Shown one piece after another: positions 26,094 to 36,034 of a stretch of DNA of 64,000 bases. Where the stretch lies: assembly GCF_010669285.1 (NCBI RefSeq), contig NZ_CP048711.1:1674001-1738000 (forward strand), written 5' to 3'. Position 1 is the first letter of the stretch. Every line of letters begins with the position of its first letter. This stretch comes from Kineobactrum salinum (GTDB lineage Bacteria > Pseudomonadota > Gammaproteobacteria > Pseudomonadales > Halieaceae). Made by a program: the position numbers and the translations under genes. The notes beneath the pieces are model-generated. The model saw only the letters and a program-made list of their open reading frames with translations, had not been told where the DNA came from and ran no database searches.

Positions 26094-27653
26094 ATGAGCG
26101 TTGATTACCTCGACCCCCGGGAACTGACTGATCTGGGCGTGTCGCAACTGATAGAAGAGGCCCTCAAGCGCGATGAGGGTATCCTGGCCGATACCGGCGC
26201 CCTGCTGGTCACCACTGGCAACCGCACCGGGCGCTCGCCGGCTGACCGCTTCATCGTACGCGAACCGAGCACCGAGGACAGCGTCGACTGGGGCGCGGTT
26301 AATCGCCCGTTCGACAGCGAGCGTTTCGACGCTCTCTGGGACCGGGTGGAAGGCTATCTGGGGGAACGCGATCGCTTCGTTTCCCACTTGCACGTAGGTG
26401 AGCACGGCGACCATTACCTGCCGCTGAAAGTCGTGACCGAGACCGCCTGGCACGGCCTGTTCGGCCGCAACATGTTCATCCGCCCGCAACACTACAACGT
26501 GGGCCGCAAACCGGAGTGGACGGTGATGAACGCGGCCGGCTTCGTCTGCGATCCGGCCCGCGACGGCACCAATTCCGACGCCGTAGTGATCCTGAATTTC
26601 GCCCGCCGCAAGGTCTTGATCGCCGGCATGCACTACGCCGGGGAAATGAAAAAGGCGATGTTCTCGGTGCAGAACTTCCTGCTGCCCGAGAAGGATGTGA
26701 TGTCCATGCACTGCTCCGCCAATGTCGGCGAGGACGGCGATACCACACTGTTCTTCGGCCTGTCCGGAACGGGCAAGACCACGCTGTCGGCGGATCCGGA
26801 GCGCTACCTGATCGGCGATGACGAACACGGCTGGGCGAAAGGCTCGGTTTTCAATATCGAGGGCGGCTGCTACGCCAAGACCATCGACCTGAGCCAGCAA
26901 AACGAGCCGGTCATCTGGGATGCCATCCGCTTTGGAGCAATCATCGAAAACGTGGTATTGGACCAGCAGCGCCATGCGGATTACAGCGACACCAGCCTGA
27001 CGGAAAACGGCCGCTGCTGCTATCCGCTGGAACATATCGCCAAGCGCACCGAGTCCAATGCGGGCGGCGAACCCAAATGCGTCATCTTCCTGACCTGCGA
27101 CGTCTCCGGGGTGCTGCCGCCGGTGTCCATCCTGTCCAAGGAAGCGGCCGCGTTCCACTTTCTCAGCGGTTATACGGCCCGGGTCGGCTCCACCGAGCTG
27201 GGTGCCGAGGCCGGCATCCACCCAACCTTCTCCACCTGCTTCGGGGCGCCCTTCATGCCGCGCCCGGCCAGCGATTACGCGGAACTGCTGATGAAGCGGA
27301 TCGAGGACTTCGGCAGTCAGGTCTACCTGGTCAATACCGGCTGGACCGGCGGCTCCGGTGCGGCTGGAGGCTCGGGCTCACGCTTTCCGATTCCGGTGAC
27401 CCGCGCGATCGTGGCCGCCGCCCAGAGCGGTGCTCTGCTGAATGCGCCGCGCGAGCACCTGGACATCCTCAACCTGGACTTCCCCACCGCCATCCCCGGC
27501 GTCGATGCCAAATATGTCAACCCGCGCAACAGCTGGGGCGATGTCGCAGCCTACGACCAGCAGGCCGGCAAACTGGCCGCGCTGTTCCAGGACAATATCC
27601 GCAAGTTCGATGTGGCCGAGGCCATAGTCGCGGCCGGCCCTCGCGCCGGCTGA
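26094..27653 (+). CDS. pckA: Phosphoenolpyruvate carboxykinase (ATP)
   Basis: A 519-residue gluconeogenic enzyme turning oxaloacetate and ATP into phosphoenolpyruvate. The P-loop GLSGTGKTT is at 222-230, followed by the metal-binding [28 protein letters not shown] (42-53) is the substrate site region. Length is usual. An AGGA precedes the ATG. It converges on the RND pump gene with only 20 bases between. Confidence 0.97.
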   Translation: MSVDYLDPRELTDLGVSQLIEEALKRDEGILADTGALLVTTGNRTGRSPADRFIVREPSTEDSVDWGAVNRPFDSERFDALWDRVEGYLGERDRFVSHLHVGEHGDHYLPLKVVTETAWHGLFGRNMFIRPQHYNVGRKPEWTVMNAAGFVCDPARDGTNSDAVVILNFARRKVLIAGMHYAGEMKKAMFSVQNFLLPEKDVMSMHCSANVGEDGDTTLFFGLSGTGKTTLSADPERYLIGDDEHGWAKGSVFNIEGGCYAKTIDLSQQNEPVIWDAIRFGAIIENVVLDQQRHADYSDTSLTENGRCCYPLEHIAKRTESNAGGEPKCVIFLTCDVSGVLPPVSILSKEAAAFHFLSGYTARVGSTELGAEAGIHPTFSTCFGAPFMPRPASDYAELLMKRIEDFGSQVYLVNTGWTGGSGAAGGSGSRFPIPVTRAIVAAAQSGALLNAPREHLDILNLDFPTAIPGVDAKYVNPRNSWGDVAAYDQQAGKLAALFQDNIRKFDVAEAIVAAGPRAG

Positions 27654-27673
27654 GGACTTCGCCCGAAGCGGCC

Positions 27674-30600
27674 TCACCGCGGCTCGATGGAGTCCGGTAG
27701 CGGCGGACGGCGGCGCAGCAAGGCGGCGCCGATCTCCTCCCCCAGCAGGTACAGGCAGGGCACCAGCAGCAGGGTGACCCCGCTTGCAAACAGAACCCCG
27801 AAAGCAAGCGAAGTGACCATCGGGATCAGAAACTGGGCCTGTACGCTGGTTTCGGTCATGATCGGGATCAGGCCCACAAAGGTGGTCAGCGACGTCAGGA
27901 CAATGGGCCGAAAGCGGTCTTCCCCTCCCTGCAGCAGTGCCTGCAGCAGCGGGTGCCCCGCGGCCCGCAACCGGTTGATGCGGTCGATCAGCACCAGGTT
28001 GTCGTTCACTACCACTCCGGCGCAGGCGATAACGCCCAGCAGGGAAAACATGCTCACCTGCCAGTCGAGCACCAGGTGGCCGAAAATCGCCCCCATCGCC
28101 CCGAACGGTACCGCTGTCAGTACCAGCAGCGGCTGGAAATAGGAGCGGAAGGGCACCGCCATCAGCGCGTAGATCGCCAGCATCGCCAGCAGGCTGTACC
28201 TGAGCATCGCATCCAGGAAGTCGGATTCCTCCTGCAACTCGCCATCCAGCGCCAGGGTCAGGCCGGGGTAGCGCTGCTGCCAGCCCGGCAGCCGCTCGCT
28301 CAACAGCGCGTTCACTACCGCCCCCGGGTCGGTCATTCCCGGCAATACATCAGCACTGAGTTCCAACGTTCGCTTGCGGTTGAGGCGGTCTATGCTCATG
28401 TACGAGGGTTCGTAATCCACCTCGGCAACAACATCAAACGGCACTTCATCACCGCCCGGCGTGCGCACCCGCATCTCCCGCAGATTGTCCACTGAGCGCC
28501 GCTCGGACTCGGGGTAGCGTACCATCACCCGCACATCTTCCCGGGTTCGCGGAATGCGTTGGACCTCGGCGCCGTGGAAGGCCTGCCGTACCTGCTGTGC
28601 CAGATCCGCCAGACTCAGCGACAGGGTCTCGGCGGCCGGCTTCAGGCCCAGCACGATCTCCTCCCGCGGCGCCTGCAGGCTGTCATTGATGTTGTAGATG
28701 CCCGGGTAGGCCTGCAGCGCGCGGCGCAGGTCGGCGGCGAACAGTTCCAGGTCCTCGCGCGAGGGGGCCGCGGCCACCAGCCGGATCGGCTTGCCCTTTT
28801 CGTTGATAGTGTAGTCCATCGCAAAGTCCTGCACCGGCCCCAAATCGCCAATGGCCTCGCGCCAGCGCGCGGCCAGCTCGCCGGTATCCACGGCCCGGGA
28901 CAGGGCTTCGACAGTCACCTCTATCTCATTGCCATCGCCGCTCGATTCGATATGACCGATCGCCGGCCCGCGCGCGCTGAATGAAGGATCCAGGTTGTAT
29001 TCCCGCTTGACCTGCAGGGCAGCAGCTTCCACCTGCCGCAGCACCCGCAGGGTATCGGCGAAGGCACCGCCCTCGGGCAGCAGGATCTCGGCCTGGACCT
29101 GGTCGGAATTGATCGACGGGAAAAAGGCGGTGCGCAGCCAGCCGCCGCCGTATACCGCCAGACTCGTGAACAGCAGGCTCAGGAACACCGCGATCACCAA
29201 CAGTTTGTGCTGCAGGCAACGGACAAGAAGGGGCCGATAGTGCCGCCGCGCCAGCCAGCCCAGGGTGTCGGCACTGCGCTGCCGCAGCTGTTCGAGTTGG
29301 CGCAGCCAGGCGAAACGGGCGGGCCGCATGGGCGGCATATGGGCCAGGTGAGCCGGCAGGATCAGCAGGCACTCCACCAGCGACAGGGTCAGCGCAATGA
29401 TCACCACAATCGGAATCGAATAGGCAGCCCGGGCCATGTCACCCGGCATGAACAGCATCGGCACAAAGAAAATCATGGTGGTGATCACGGCGTAGACCAC
29501 CGGCCTGGTCACCGCCCGGGTGCCGTGCAACGCTCCCCGGGTCCCCGCTTCGCCGGCGCTTTGGCAGGTATGTATCGACTCGCCGACGATAATCGCGTCA
29601 TCTACCACCACCCCGAGAATCAACAGGAAGGCGAACAGGGAAATCATGTTGAGGCTGACGCTGGTGTATTGCAGCACAAACAGCGTACCGATGAATGCGA
29701 CCGCTATGCCGGCACACACCCACATTGCGAGCCGCGGCCGCAGGAACAGCATCAGCACCAGAAATACCAGCAACAGGCCGCCGAGACCATTCTTCAACAG
29801 GGTTTCCACCCGGGCCTTGAACGGCACCGAGGAATCGCGCCAGACCTCCAGCTCCACCCCGGGCGGCAACCACTGGCGAGCCTCGGCCACCCACTGGTGG
29901 ACAGTCTCACTGGTGGCCAGCGTGTCGGGGTTGGACGTCACAAATACATACAGCGTATGGGACGGCTTGCCGTTGAACCGGGTACGGCGGTCCAGCTCCT
30001 CGAAACCGTCGATCACGGTGGCGACATCCCCCAGCAACAGCTTGCCGCCGTCGCGCCGGGTCAGCACCGGAATCTGCTCGAACTGGTAGCGATCATAGGC
30101 CTGGCCGCGGGTTTGCAGGCGGATGTCCCCGTCCACATCCCTGATCGCGCCGGCGGGCAGATTCAGCGAGGAGTCGCGGATCGCAGCCACCACCTCGTCA
30201 AAGCTCAGGCCATGCCGGCGCAGGGTATACTCGGACACCTCCACCGATACTTCGTAGGGGCGCGGCGTGGCCAACTCCACCACCGATACATGTGGTCGCG
30301 CCGCCAGATCATCGCGCAGGCGTTCACCCAGTTGCTTCAGGGCAAGCTCGCCAATATCGCCGGCCAGCGTCACGGTGGCCATGCGGTGACGGAAGGCCAG
30401 CTCTGTGACCACCGGGCGTTCGGCGTCCGCCGGAAAGGTATCGATCGCATCCACCCGGGTCTTGATCTCTGCGGTGAGGCGCTGCATGTCATGGCCCGGC
30501 TCCGCCTCCACCACCACCGTGCCGCTGCCCTCCCGCGCGGTCGAGCGGATCTCCTTGATCCCGCTGAGGTCGTGAATCGCCTCTTCCACGCGAATGCAGA

Positions 30601-30790
30601 TCTGCTCTTCCACCTCCCGCGGACCTGCGCCCGGGTAGGCCATCGCGACGCTCACCCGGTTGATTTCAATATCGGGAAAGAACTGCTTGTCCAGCGCGGG
30701 GACTCCCAGCAGTCCACCGACCAGCAGGAACACCATCAGCAGATTGGCGGCGATGGGGTTGTGGATGAACCAGTGTACCGGGCCGCCCAT
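27674..30790 (-). CDS. RND family efflux pump, inner-membrane transporter
   Basis: A 1038-residue RND protein of the AcrB/MexF superfamily. It starts MGGPVHWFIHNPIAANLLM, with an AGGGAA ribosome site. The helix-4 proton-relay aspartates are in GVVVDDAIIVGE; the matching C-terminal segment reads GVVVNDNLVLIDR. The two large periplasmic porter/docking regions lie at about 40-330 and 560-860. The first residues (VHWFIHNPIAANLLM) are typical of the less-studied branch of RND pumps near hydrophobe exporters. No outer-membrane channel gene is nearby, so it may share a TolC-like protein. The adaptor lies upstream. Confidence 0.93.
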   Translation of the reverse strand: MGGPVHWFIHNPIAANLLMVFLLVGGLLGVPALDKQFFPDIEINRVSVAMAYPGAGPREVEEQICIRVEEAIHDLSGIKEIRSTAREGSGTVVVEAEPGHDMQRLTAEIKTRVDAIDTFPADAERPVVTELAFRHRMATVTLAGDIGELALKQLGERLRDDLAARPHVSVVELATPRPYEVSVEVSEYTLRRHGLSFDEVVAAIRDSSLNLPAGAIRDVDGDIRLQTRGQAYDRYQFEQIPVLTRRDGGKLLLGDVATVIDGFEELDRRTRFNGKPSHTLYVFVTSNPDTLATSETVHQWVAEARQWLPPGVELEVWRDSSVPFKARVETLLKNGLGGLLLVFLVLMLFLRPRLAMWVCAGIAVAFIGTLFVLQYTSVSLNMISLFAFLLILGVVVDDAIIVGESIHTCQSAGEAGTRGALHGTRAVTRPVVYAVITTMIFFVPMLFMPGDMARAAYSIPIVVIIALTLSLVECLLILPAHLAHMPPMRPARFAWLRQLEQLRQRSADTLGWLARRHYRPLLVRCLQHKLLVIAVFLSLLFTSLAVYGGGWLRTAFFPSINSDQVQAEILLPEGGAFADTLRVLRQVEAAALQVKREYNLDPSFSARGPAIGHIESSGDGNEIEVTVEALSRAVDTGELAARWREAIGDLGPVQDFAMDYTINEKGKPIRLVAAAPSREDLELFAADLRRALQAYPGIYNINDSLQAPREEIVLGLKPAAETLSLSLADLAQQVRQAFHGAEVQRIPRTREDVRVMVRYPESERRSVDNLREMRVRTPGGDEVPFDVVAEVDYEPSYMSIDRLNRKRTLELSADVLPGMTDPGAVVNALLSERLPGWQQRYPGLTLALDGELQEESDFLDAMLRYSLLAMLAIYALMAVPFRSYFQPLLVLTAVPFGAMGAIFGHLVLDWQVSMFSLLGVIACAGVVVNDNLVLIDRINRLRAAGHPLLQALLQGGEDRFRPIVLTSLTTFVGLIPIMTETSVQAQFLIPMVTSLAFGVLFASGVTLLLVPCLYLLGEEIGAALLRRRPPLPDSIEPR

Positions 30791-30824
30791 GGTCACTTCC
30801 CTGTAGCCGTCACCCGGCCCCGGT

Positions 30825-31988
30825 TCACTGCCACCTCCATGCCCACCACCAGGGGCCCGATGCGTCCGCAACAACCCGCTCTCCACGCCGCAGGCCCTGC
30901 ACCCAGACCCGGCCCCCGGCACTCTGCAGCAACTCTACCTCCCGCAGTACCAGTTGTTGCCGGGCGTCCACCAGCATGACCTGCTCCTCGCGGCGCAGCG
31001 CGGCGCGCGGCAGTTCCGTAACCGCCGCCAGCGGCCGGCCGGCGATCCTGGCAGTGACGAACATGCCCGGCGCCAGTGGCGGCCGGTCGCTGCCGGGCTC
31101 CCTGGCGAAGGGGTCGGCAACTTCTGCAACGGCGTAGATCATCCTGCTGTCTTCATCGATGCGGGCATCTGTGCGCACGATGCGTCCCCGCCACTGCCAG
31201 TCGCGGTTGCCGAAGGTCCCCGTCAGCAGGACTGCCGCAGCAGGCTTCGCCGCCTCCTCCTCACTACGGTAGTGCAGCGGCAAATCCAGCAGCGCCACCT
31301 GACGGTCGGTCAGCGGCAGCCGCACCAGCGCAGTGTCAGTCGCGTATACCCGCGCAACTACACTGCCTGACATCACATACTGCCCGCTGTCTGCCAGTTT
31401 CTCACTGATACGGCCATTGAATGGTGCCACGATGCGGGTGCGCTCGAGGTCCAGCCGGGCCGCCCCCAGGTCGGCCTCGGCCGCCGCCAACGCCGCCCGG
31501 GCCGAAGCCAGCTGGGGCTCCCGCAGGAACAATGCATTGGCCTGGGGGCTGCCGAGATCACGCCATTCACGCCGGGCCTGTTGTGCCTGCCCCTCTTCTT
31601 CCGCGAGCTGCTGCCGCGCTGCAGCCAACTGCGACTCGGCCCGCGCGATCGCGAACCGGTAATCCGTTTCCTCGATCTTGAGCAGCAGGTCACCGCGGCG
31701 GAAAAAACCGCCCTCCGCAAATTCCGGTGCCGACGACTCCACCCGGCCTGCGACCCGGCTGATCAGATCGATCTCCCGCAGCGGACGCACTGTACCCTGG
31801 GTGCTAACACTCAATTCCCGCGCAGCGGGCTCTGCCACGATCACATCCACTGCGGGAAGCTCGCGCTGCGGCGGCGGCCTGGGCTCGGGGGCGGGCTTCC
31901 CGGTCAACAGGAGAGTGGCGGCCAGCAGGCCCGCCGCCATCACGGCAACGGCATACAGCGCCGTGCGTGGAACTGTCGACTTCTTCAC
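30825..31988 (-). CDS. RND efflux pump periplasmic adaptor (3' end frameshifted)
   Basis: A membrane-fusion protein of 387 residues as read: N-terminal anchor (about 10-30), lipoyl/hairpin domain (VAGRVESSAPEFAEGG...), and beta-barrel. Start taken as GTG at 31988; TTG at 31994 is an alternative. The last nine residues as read, PWWWAWRWQ, look wrong. Adding one C to the CCCC run (30852-30855 as GGGG on plus) restores PLVVGMEVAVNRGRVTATGK and a stop at 30793, two bases before the pump ATG. So the true gene is probably 30793-31988, 398 residues, tightly coupled to the pump. Confidence 0.88.
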   Translation of the reverse strand: MKKSTVPRTALYAVAVMAAGLLAATLLLTGKPAPEPRPPPQRELPAVDVIVAEPAARELSVSTQGTVRPLREIDLISRVAGRVESSAPEFAEGGFFRRGDLLLKIEETDYRFAIARAESQLAAARQQLAEEEGQAQQARREWRDLGSPQANALFLREPQLASARAALAAAEADLGAARLDLERTRIVAPFNGRISEKLADSGQYVMSGSVVARVYATDTALVRLPLTDRQVALLDLPLHYRSEEEAAKPAAAVLLTGTFGNRDWQWRGRIVRTDARIDEDSRMIYAVAEVADPFAREPGSDRPPLAPGMFVTARIAGRPLAAVTELPRAALRREEQVMLVDARQQLVLREVELLQSAGGRVWVQGLRRGERVVADASGPWWWAWRWQ

Positions 31989-32123
31989 TGGCAACCCCGG
32001 GTTGCAGAGGGGAGCACTGAGCGCAGCAGGGCCTGTTCTAGTAGGAACATTCTAATTATTCCCCGTAATCTGTTGTCATCCGGTGTTGTAACACACCGTC
32101 AACACGAAGCAAGGAGTTCAGAT

Positions 32124-32600
32124 ATGGCTGCCCCCAACACTGCCGCCGCCAAGGCCAGCGCCAGGACCAGCACCAAACGCAAGACCGCTCCCCGCAAACG
32201 GACGGCGGCCACCGCCAGCCGCAAGACCGGCCCGCGCAAGACCGTCGCCAAACGCGGCAGTCGGCGGACCACTCCCGACCTGTCGACCCGGGCCCAGGAG
32301 GTGGGCCGCAACGCCTTCCTGGCTGGTCTGGGTTTCTACGGCACAGCCCTGGATAGAGCGCAAGCCCGGCTGGACAGCCTGCAAACACGGCTGCAGGCAC
32401 AGCGCAAGGCCGCCCGCAAGACCTATACTGAGCTGGTCAAGCGTGGCACCAGGGTGGAAAAAAACGCTCTGAGCCTGATCGATGAGCTCGAATTGCCCAA
32501 TTTTGAGCTGACCGATCTCACCGACCGCCGCAAACTGGAAGCGCGGCTGGGCAAGGCCCGCAGCCGCCTCGACGGACTGCGTTCCTCCGCCGGTTTCTGA
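32124..32600 (+). CDS. Phasin-family PHA granule protein with basic N-terminal tail
   Basis: A 158-residue protein: residues 1-55 are Lys/Arg/Ala/Thr-rich and histone-H1-like (TSTKRKTAPRKRTAATASRK), then a phasin-like helical domain (AFLAGLGFYGTALDRAQARLDSLQTRL). PhaF-type phasins coat PHA granules and bind DNA through an alanine/lysine-rich tail, but in PhaF that tail is C-terminal; here it is N-terminal. AAGGAG precedes the ATG. It is followed 120 bases later by a second phasin. Confidence 0.78.
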   Translation: MAAPNTAAAKASARTSTKRKTAPRKRTAATASRKTGPRKTVAKRGSRRTTPDLSTRAQEVGRNAFLAGLGFYGTALDRAQARLDSLQTRLQAQRKAARKTYTELVKRGTRVEKNALSLIDELELPNFELTDLTDRRKLEARLGKARSRLDGLRSSAGF

Positions 32601-32720
32601 GCAGTGGTGGTCGGCCTGCACGGGGGGTCCCGCTCCCTTTCTCTTGGCGGCGCCGTTCTGGTTTAATGATTCCCTCCGGCGCAGACGCCAGCGTCGGCCG
32701 AAATCGAACGAGGAGCGACC

Positions 32721-33200
32721 ATGAGCGACGACAAGAGCGATAAAAGCAAGGTCACGGACAAGGCGAGCGAGATCGCCCGCAATATCTGGCTGGCGGGCGT
32801 CGGCGCCTACGGACGGGCGGTCGACGAAGCCCAGGATCGAATGGAGAAAGCCGGGATGGAGACGCCCAAGCTGTTTCGCGAGCTGGTCAAGGCCGGGGCC
32901 GCGCTGGAGGACGAAGCCCGCAAGGGCCTGTCCAACAGCCGTGCGGCGCGCACGTCGGTAGAGCAGCGGATCAGCCGGGTACGGGAGAACTTCCATCTGC
33001 AGTTGCCCGCCCGCGGAGAGGATCTGCTGGCCCTGCACGAAAAAATCGACCGCCTTACCCTCAAGGTGGACGAACTGGGCGCCGCGCTGGCAGCCCAGGG
33101 CGGCCGCAGCCGCAAACCGGCGACAAAAAGGAAGGCTCCCGCCCGCAAGACTGCCGCCGGCACCGGCCGCGGCGGAAGCGGCAGTCGCAAGCAGGTCTGA
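32721..33200 (+). CDS. Phasin-family protein
   Basis: A 159-residue phasin: IARNIWLAGVGAYGRAVDEAQDRM near residues 18-41 is the family signature, followed by a long amphipathic helical region and a basic C-terminal tail (KRKAPARKTAAGTGRGGSGSRK). Such proteins cover PHA granules and control their number. The ATG is 12 bases after GAGGAG. The PhaD-type regulator gene begins eight bases after the stop, so they are probably co-transcribed. Confidence 0.85.
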   Translation: MSDDKSDKSKVTDKASEIARNIWLAGVGAYGRAVDEAQDRMEKAGMETPKLFRELVKAGAALEDEARKGLSNSRAARTSVEQRISRVRENFHLQLPARGEDLLALHEKIDRLTLKVDELGAALAAQGGRSRKPATKRKAPARKTAAGTGRGGSGSRKQV

Positions 33201-33208
33201 GCGGCGCC

Positions 33209-33865
33209 ATGAAGACGCGGGACCGGATCCTGGTGGCCAGTCTCGCCCTGTTCAACGAGGAGGGCGAGGCCCACACCACGACCATTGATATCGCCGCTGT
33301 GCTGGATATCAGTCCCGGCAACCTCTACTACCACTTTCGCGGCAAGGACCAGATTATCCAGGAGCTGTTTGCGCAGTTCGAACAGGCGCTGGGGGAGACC
33401 CTGAAAGCGCCGCTTGAACGCCCGCTGGGAACGCCGGGCAAGGTGGAGGACAACTGGTACTACCTTTATGTTGTGCTGGAGGATATGTGGCAGTACCGGT
33501 TTTTTTATCACAACCTGGATAACATCCTGCAGCGCTATCCCGACATCCGGCGCAGCTTCCGGCGCCTGCTCCAGCGTCAACGCGAGACCCTGCTGGCCAT
33601 CGGCCGCAACCTGCTGGACCAGGCAGTGATCAGCGTCGACAACGAGCAATTGCAGAATCTGGTGGACAACATGAGTCTGACCCTGACCTTCTGGTTCAGC
33701 TACGAGCAACTGCTGTGCCGGCAGCGCTCCGCCCAGCTCACCATCCACCAGGGAGTACTGCAGTTGCTGACCCTGGTCGCGCCCTATCTGGGCAACGCCC
33801 AACTTGCCTTTTATCGCGACTGCCAGGCCATATCCGCTACCATGCTGCAGCAAGCCAGGCCCTGA
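33209..33865 (+). CDS. phaD: TetR-family regulator, PhaD-like
   Basis: A 218-residue TetR protein: helix-turn-helix in residues 5-55 (ILVASLALFNEEGEAHTTT... DISPGNLYYHFRGKD), then an all-helical ligand-binding domain. Position right after a phasin and overall resemblance fit PhaD, the activator of phasin genes in Pseudomonas, which responds to a PHA-related metabolite. The gene name is inferred from context plus length. Confidence 0.75.
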   Translation: MKTRDRILVASLALFNEEGEAHTTTIDIAAVLDISPGNLYYHFRGKDQIIQELFAQFEQALGETLKAPLERPLGTPGKVEDNWYYLYVVLEDMWQYRFFYHNLDNILQRYPDIRRSFRRLLQRQRETLLAIGRNLLDQAVISVDNEQLQNLVDNMSLTLTFWFSYEQLLCRQRSAQLTIHQGVLQLLTLVAPYLGNAQLAFYRDCQAISATMLQQARP

Positions 33866-33953
33866 AGCCGCAGGCCGGTTCCCGCCCACGACGGCAATCA
33901 TCTGTTATCATCCCCACTCACGGGCAAGCCCGCTAACGGCAAAGGAGACTGGC

Positions 33954-34433
33954 ATGAGCATCAAGGTTGGCGAAAAAATACCCGACTGCACCCTGAAAAC
34001 CATGGGAGCGGAAGGACCGGTGAACATTACTACGGACGAGATATTTGGCGGCAAGAAAGTGCTGCTGTTTGCAGTACCGGGCGCCTTCACCCCCGGCTGC
34101 AGCAATACCCATGTGCCCGGCTACGTGGTCAATGCAGACAAGATCAAGGCCAGCGGCGTGGACACCATCGCCTGCATGGCAGTCAATGATGCCTTTGTAA
34201 TGGACGCCTGGGGCAAGGCCCAGAATGCCGGAGAGCTGCTGATGCTGGCGGACGGCAACGGCGAATTCACCGCCGCTCTGGGCCTGGAACTGGACGCTAG
34301 CGGCTTCGGCCTGGGCAAGCGCTGTCAGCGCTTTGCAATGCTGGTGGAGGATGGCACCATCAGCCAGCTGAATGTGGAGCCGGGTGGTGGGGTCGATGTC
34401 AGTTCGGCAGAAACCATGATGAAACTGCTGTAG
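33954..34433 (+). CDS. Peroxiredoxin (Prx5/AhpE-like, redoxin domain)
   Basis: A 159-residue thiol peroxidase of the Prx5 group. The peroxidatic motif VPGAFTPGCSNTHVPGY contains Thr46 and Cys49; the conserved arginine is in GKRCQRFAML. Such enzymes reduce hydrogen peroxide and alkyl peroxides using glutaredoxin or thioredoxin. AAAGGAG lies nine bases before the ATG. It follows the PHA genes and converges on the transporter at 34470-35849. Confidence 0.93.
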   Translation: MSIKVGEKIPDCTLKTMGAEGPVNITTDEIFGGKKVLLFAVPGAFTPGCSNTHVPGYVVNADKIKASGVDTIACMAVNDAFVMDAWGKAQNAGELLMLADGNGEFTAALGLELDASGFGLGKRCQRFAMLVEDGTISQLNVEPGGGVDVSSAETMMKLL

Positions 34434-34469
34434 GGTAGCCACGGTTGTTGCCGCGGTACTCCCCGCGGC

Positions 34470-35849
34470 TCAGCCCACCAACAGATAGCACAGGGTGCTG
34501 ATCACCAGCGCCCCCAGCAGGTTCAGGAGCAGTCCCGCACGCGCCATCTGGCCGGTCGTAATCAGTCCGCTGCCATAGACCACGGTATTGGGCGCGGTGG
34601 CAACCGGCAGCATGAAGGCGCAGCTGGCGCTCATTGCGGCCGGCACCATGATCAGCTCGGGCGATACCCCGGCGGCCAGCGCTGCCGCGGCCAGCACCGG
34701 CATCAGCAGCGTCGTGCTGGCCGTGTTGGAGGTGGTCTCGGTCATGAAGGTCACCACCAGGCAAATCAACAGCAGCAATAACCACAGTGGTATCGCAGTC
34801 ATTCCCGCCAGCCAACCGCCCATCTCGGCGCTCAGGCCTGAGGCCACGAAGCCGCTGGCCAGGCAAATCCCGCCGGAAAACAGCAACAGCACCCCCCAGG
34901 GAATGGTGCTGGCCCGCTCCCAGTCCAGCAGTCGCTCGCCCTTGCCGTCGGGCAACACAAACATCAGCACCACCGCCAGCAGTGCGACTGAGGCATCATT
35001 GGCCCCGGGCAGGTCCAGCCAGCTCTGCCAGCCGCCAAAGGGTTCACTGCGAGTCACCCAGGCCAGCGCAGTCAGACCGAACACCGCCAGCACCCGTTTC
35101 TCCTCGCTGCGCCAACGCCCCGTCCGGGGCAGTTGCACTGAGATCACAGCCGGCAGCCCCCGGGTCAGCATCAGCGCCATCAGTGGAATCATCACCAGCA
35201 CCACAGGCACCGCCCAACTCATCCAGCGACTGAAGCTGATCGAGGTGCCGATGGTCTGTTCATAGACCTGCATGAAAATCAGGTTTGGCGGAGTGCCGAT
35301 AGGCGTCCCTATACCACCCACGCTGGCGGCATAGGCCACCCCCAGCAGCAACGGTGCTGCCAACTCGCGCCGCTGCTCGGTGGCATCCAGTACCGCCAGC
35401 GCCACCGGCAACAACATCAGGGTAGTGGCAGTATTGGATATCCACATGCTGAGCGCAGCCGCCGCTACCATAAATCCGAGCACCAGCCGGCGGCTGCTGT
35501 TGGCGCCCACCAAACTCACCATGCCCAGCGCGATGCGGCGGTGCGCCCCCGAGTGCTCCATGGCCTTGGACAGCAGAAAACCGCCCAGCAGCAGCAGGAT
35601 CAGCGGCGAACCATAGGCCTGCCCCACCTGGGCCGGAGTCAAGACCCCCAGCAAAGGCAGCAGCGCCAGAGGCAGCAATGAGGTCACCGGGATCGGCACC
35701 GGCTCGAACACCCACCACAGCACACACCACAACGCGACCATTGCCACTATCCCGATATCCCTGCTGTAGCCCGCCTCGATCAGCAACCAGGCCAACAACA
35801 GAGCCAGCGGCGGAGTGCCGTAGCGCAATACGTCTCGGACCAGCTTCAT
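34470..35849 (-). CDS. DASS-family (SLC13) anion or dicarboxylate transporter
   Basis: A 459-residue membrane protein with about 11-12 helices. The two Na+/carboxylate SNT motifs of the family are present: SNTATTLMLLP in the first half and TETTSNTASTTLLMP in the second; GTPIGTPPNLIF also fits. Members carry succinate, citrate or other dicarboxylates with Na+. Substrate unresolved. The ATG at 35849 (MKLVRDVLRYGT) is the natural start. Confidence 0.88.
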   Translation of the reverse strand: MKLVRDVLRYGTPPLALLLAWLLIEAGYSRDIGIVAMVALWCVLWWVFEPVPIPVTSLLPLALLPLLGVLTPAQVGQAYGSPLILLLLGGFLLSKAMEHSGAHRRIALGMVSLVGANSSRRLVLGFMVAAAALSMWISNTATTLMLLPVALAVLDATEQRRELAAPLLLGVAYAASVGGIGTPIGTPPNLIFMQVYEQTIGTSISFSRWMSWAVPVVLVMIPLMALMLTRGLPAVISVQLPRTGRWRSEEKRVLAVFGLTALAWVTRSEPFGGWQSWLDLPGANDASVALLAVVLMFVLPDGKGERLLDWERASTIPWGVLLLFSGGICLASGFVASGLSAEMGGWLAGMTAIPLWLLLLLICLVVTFMTETTSNTASTTLLMPVLAAAALAAGVSPELIMVPAAMSASCAFMLPVATAPNTVVYGSGLITTGQMARAGLLLNLLGALVISTLCYLLVG

Positions 35850-36034
35850 CGGACGGCCAAGGCCGGCGGGTGTACCGCCAACAGCAACAGGGCGAGTTTG
35901 GGCATTGTATTGATTCTGATTGTTATACGGGCCGCCATCCTGCCCTGCACCAGCCTGTGCTGTAAAGCCCCAGGGCGGCGTAATTCGCCATTCCGGGGCT
36001 GGAGGACGGGTCGGAGAGGCAGTACACTGACAGC

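Noticed and set aside
29207-30979. Long plus-strand open frame opposite the RND pump
   Set aside because: Same GC-bias effect; the opposite strand has full RND motifs.
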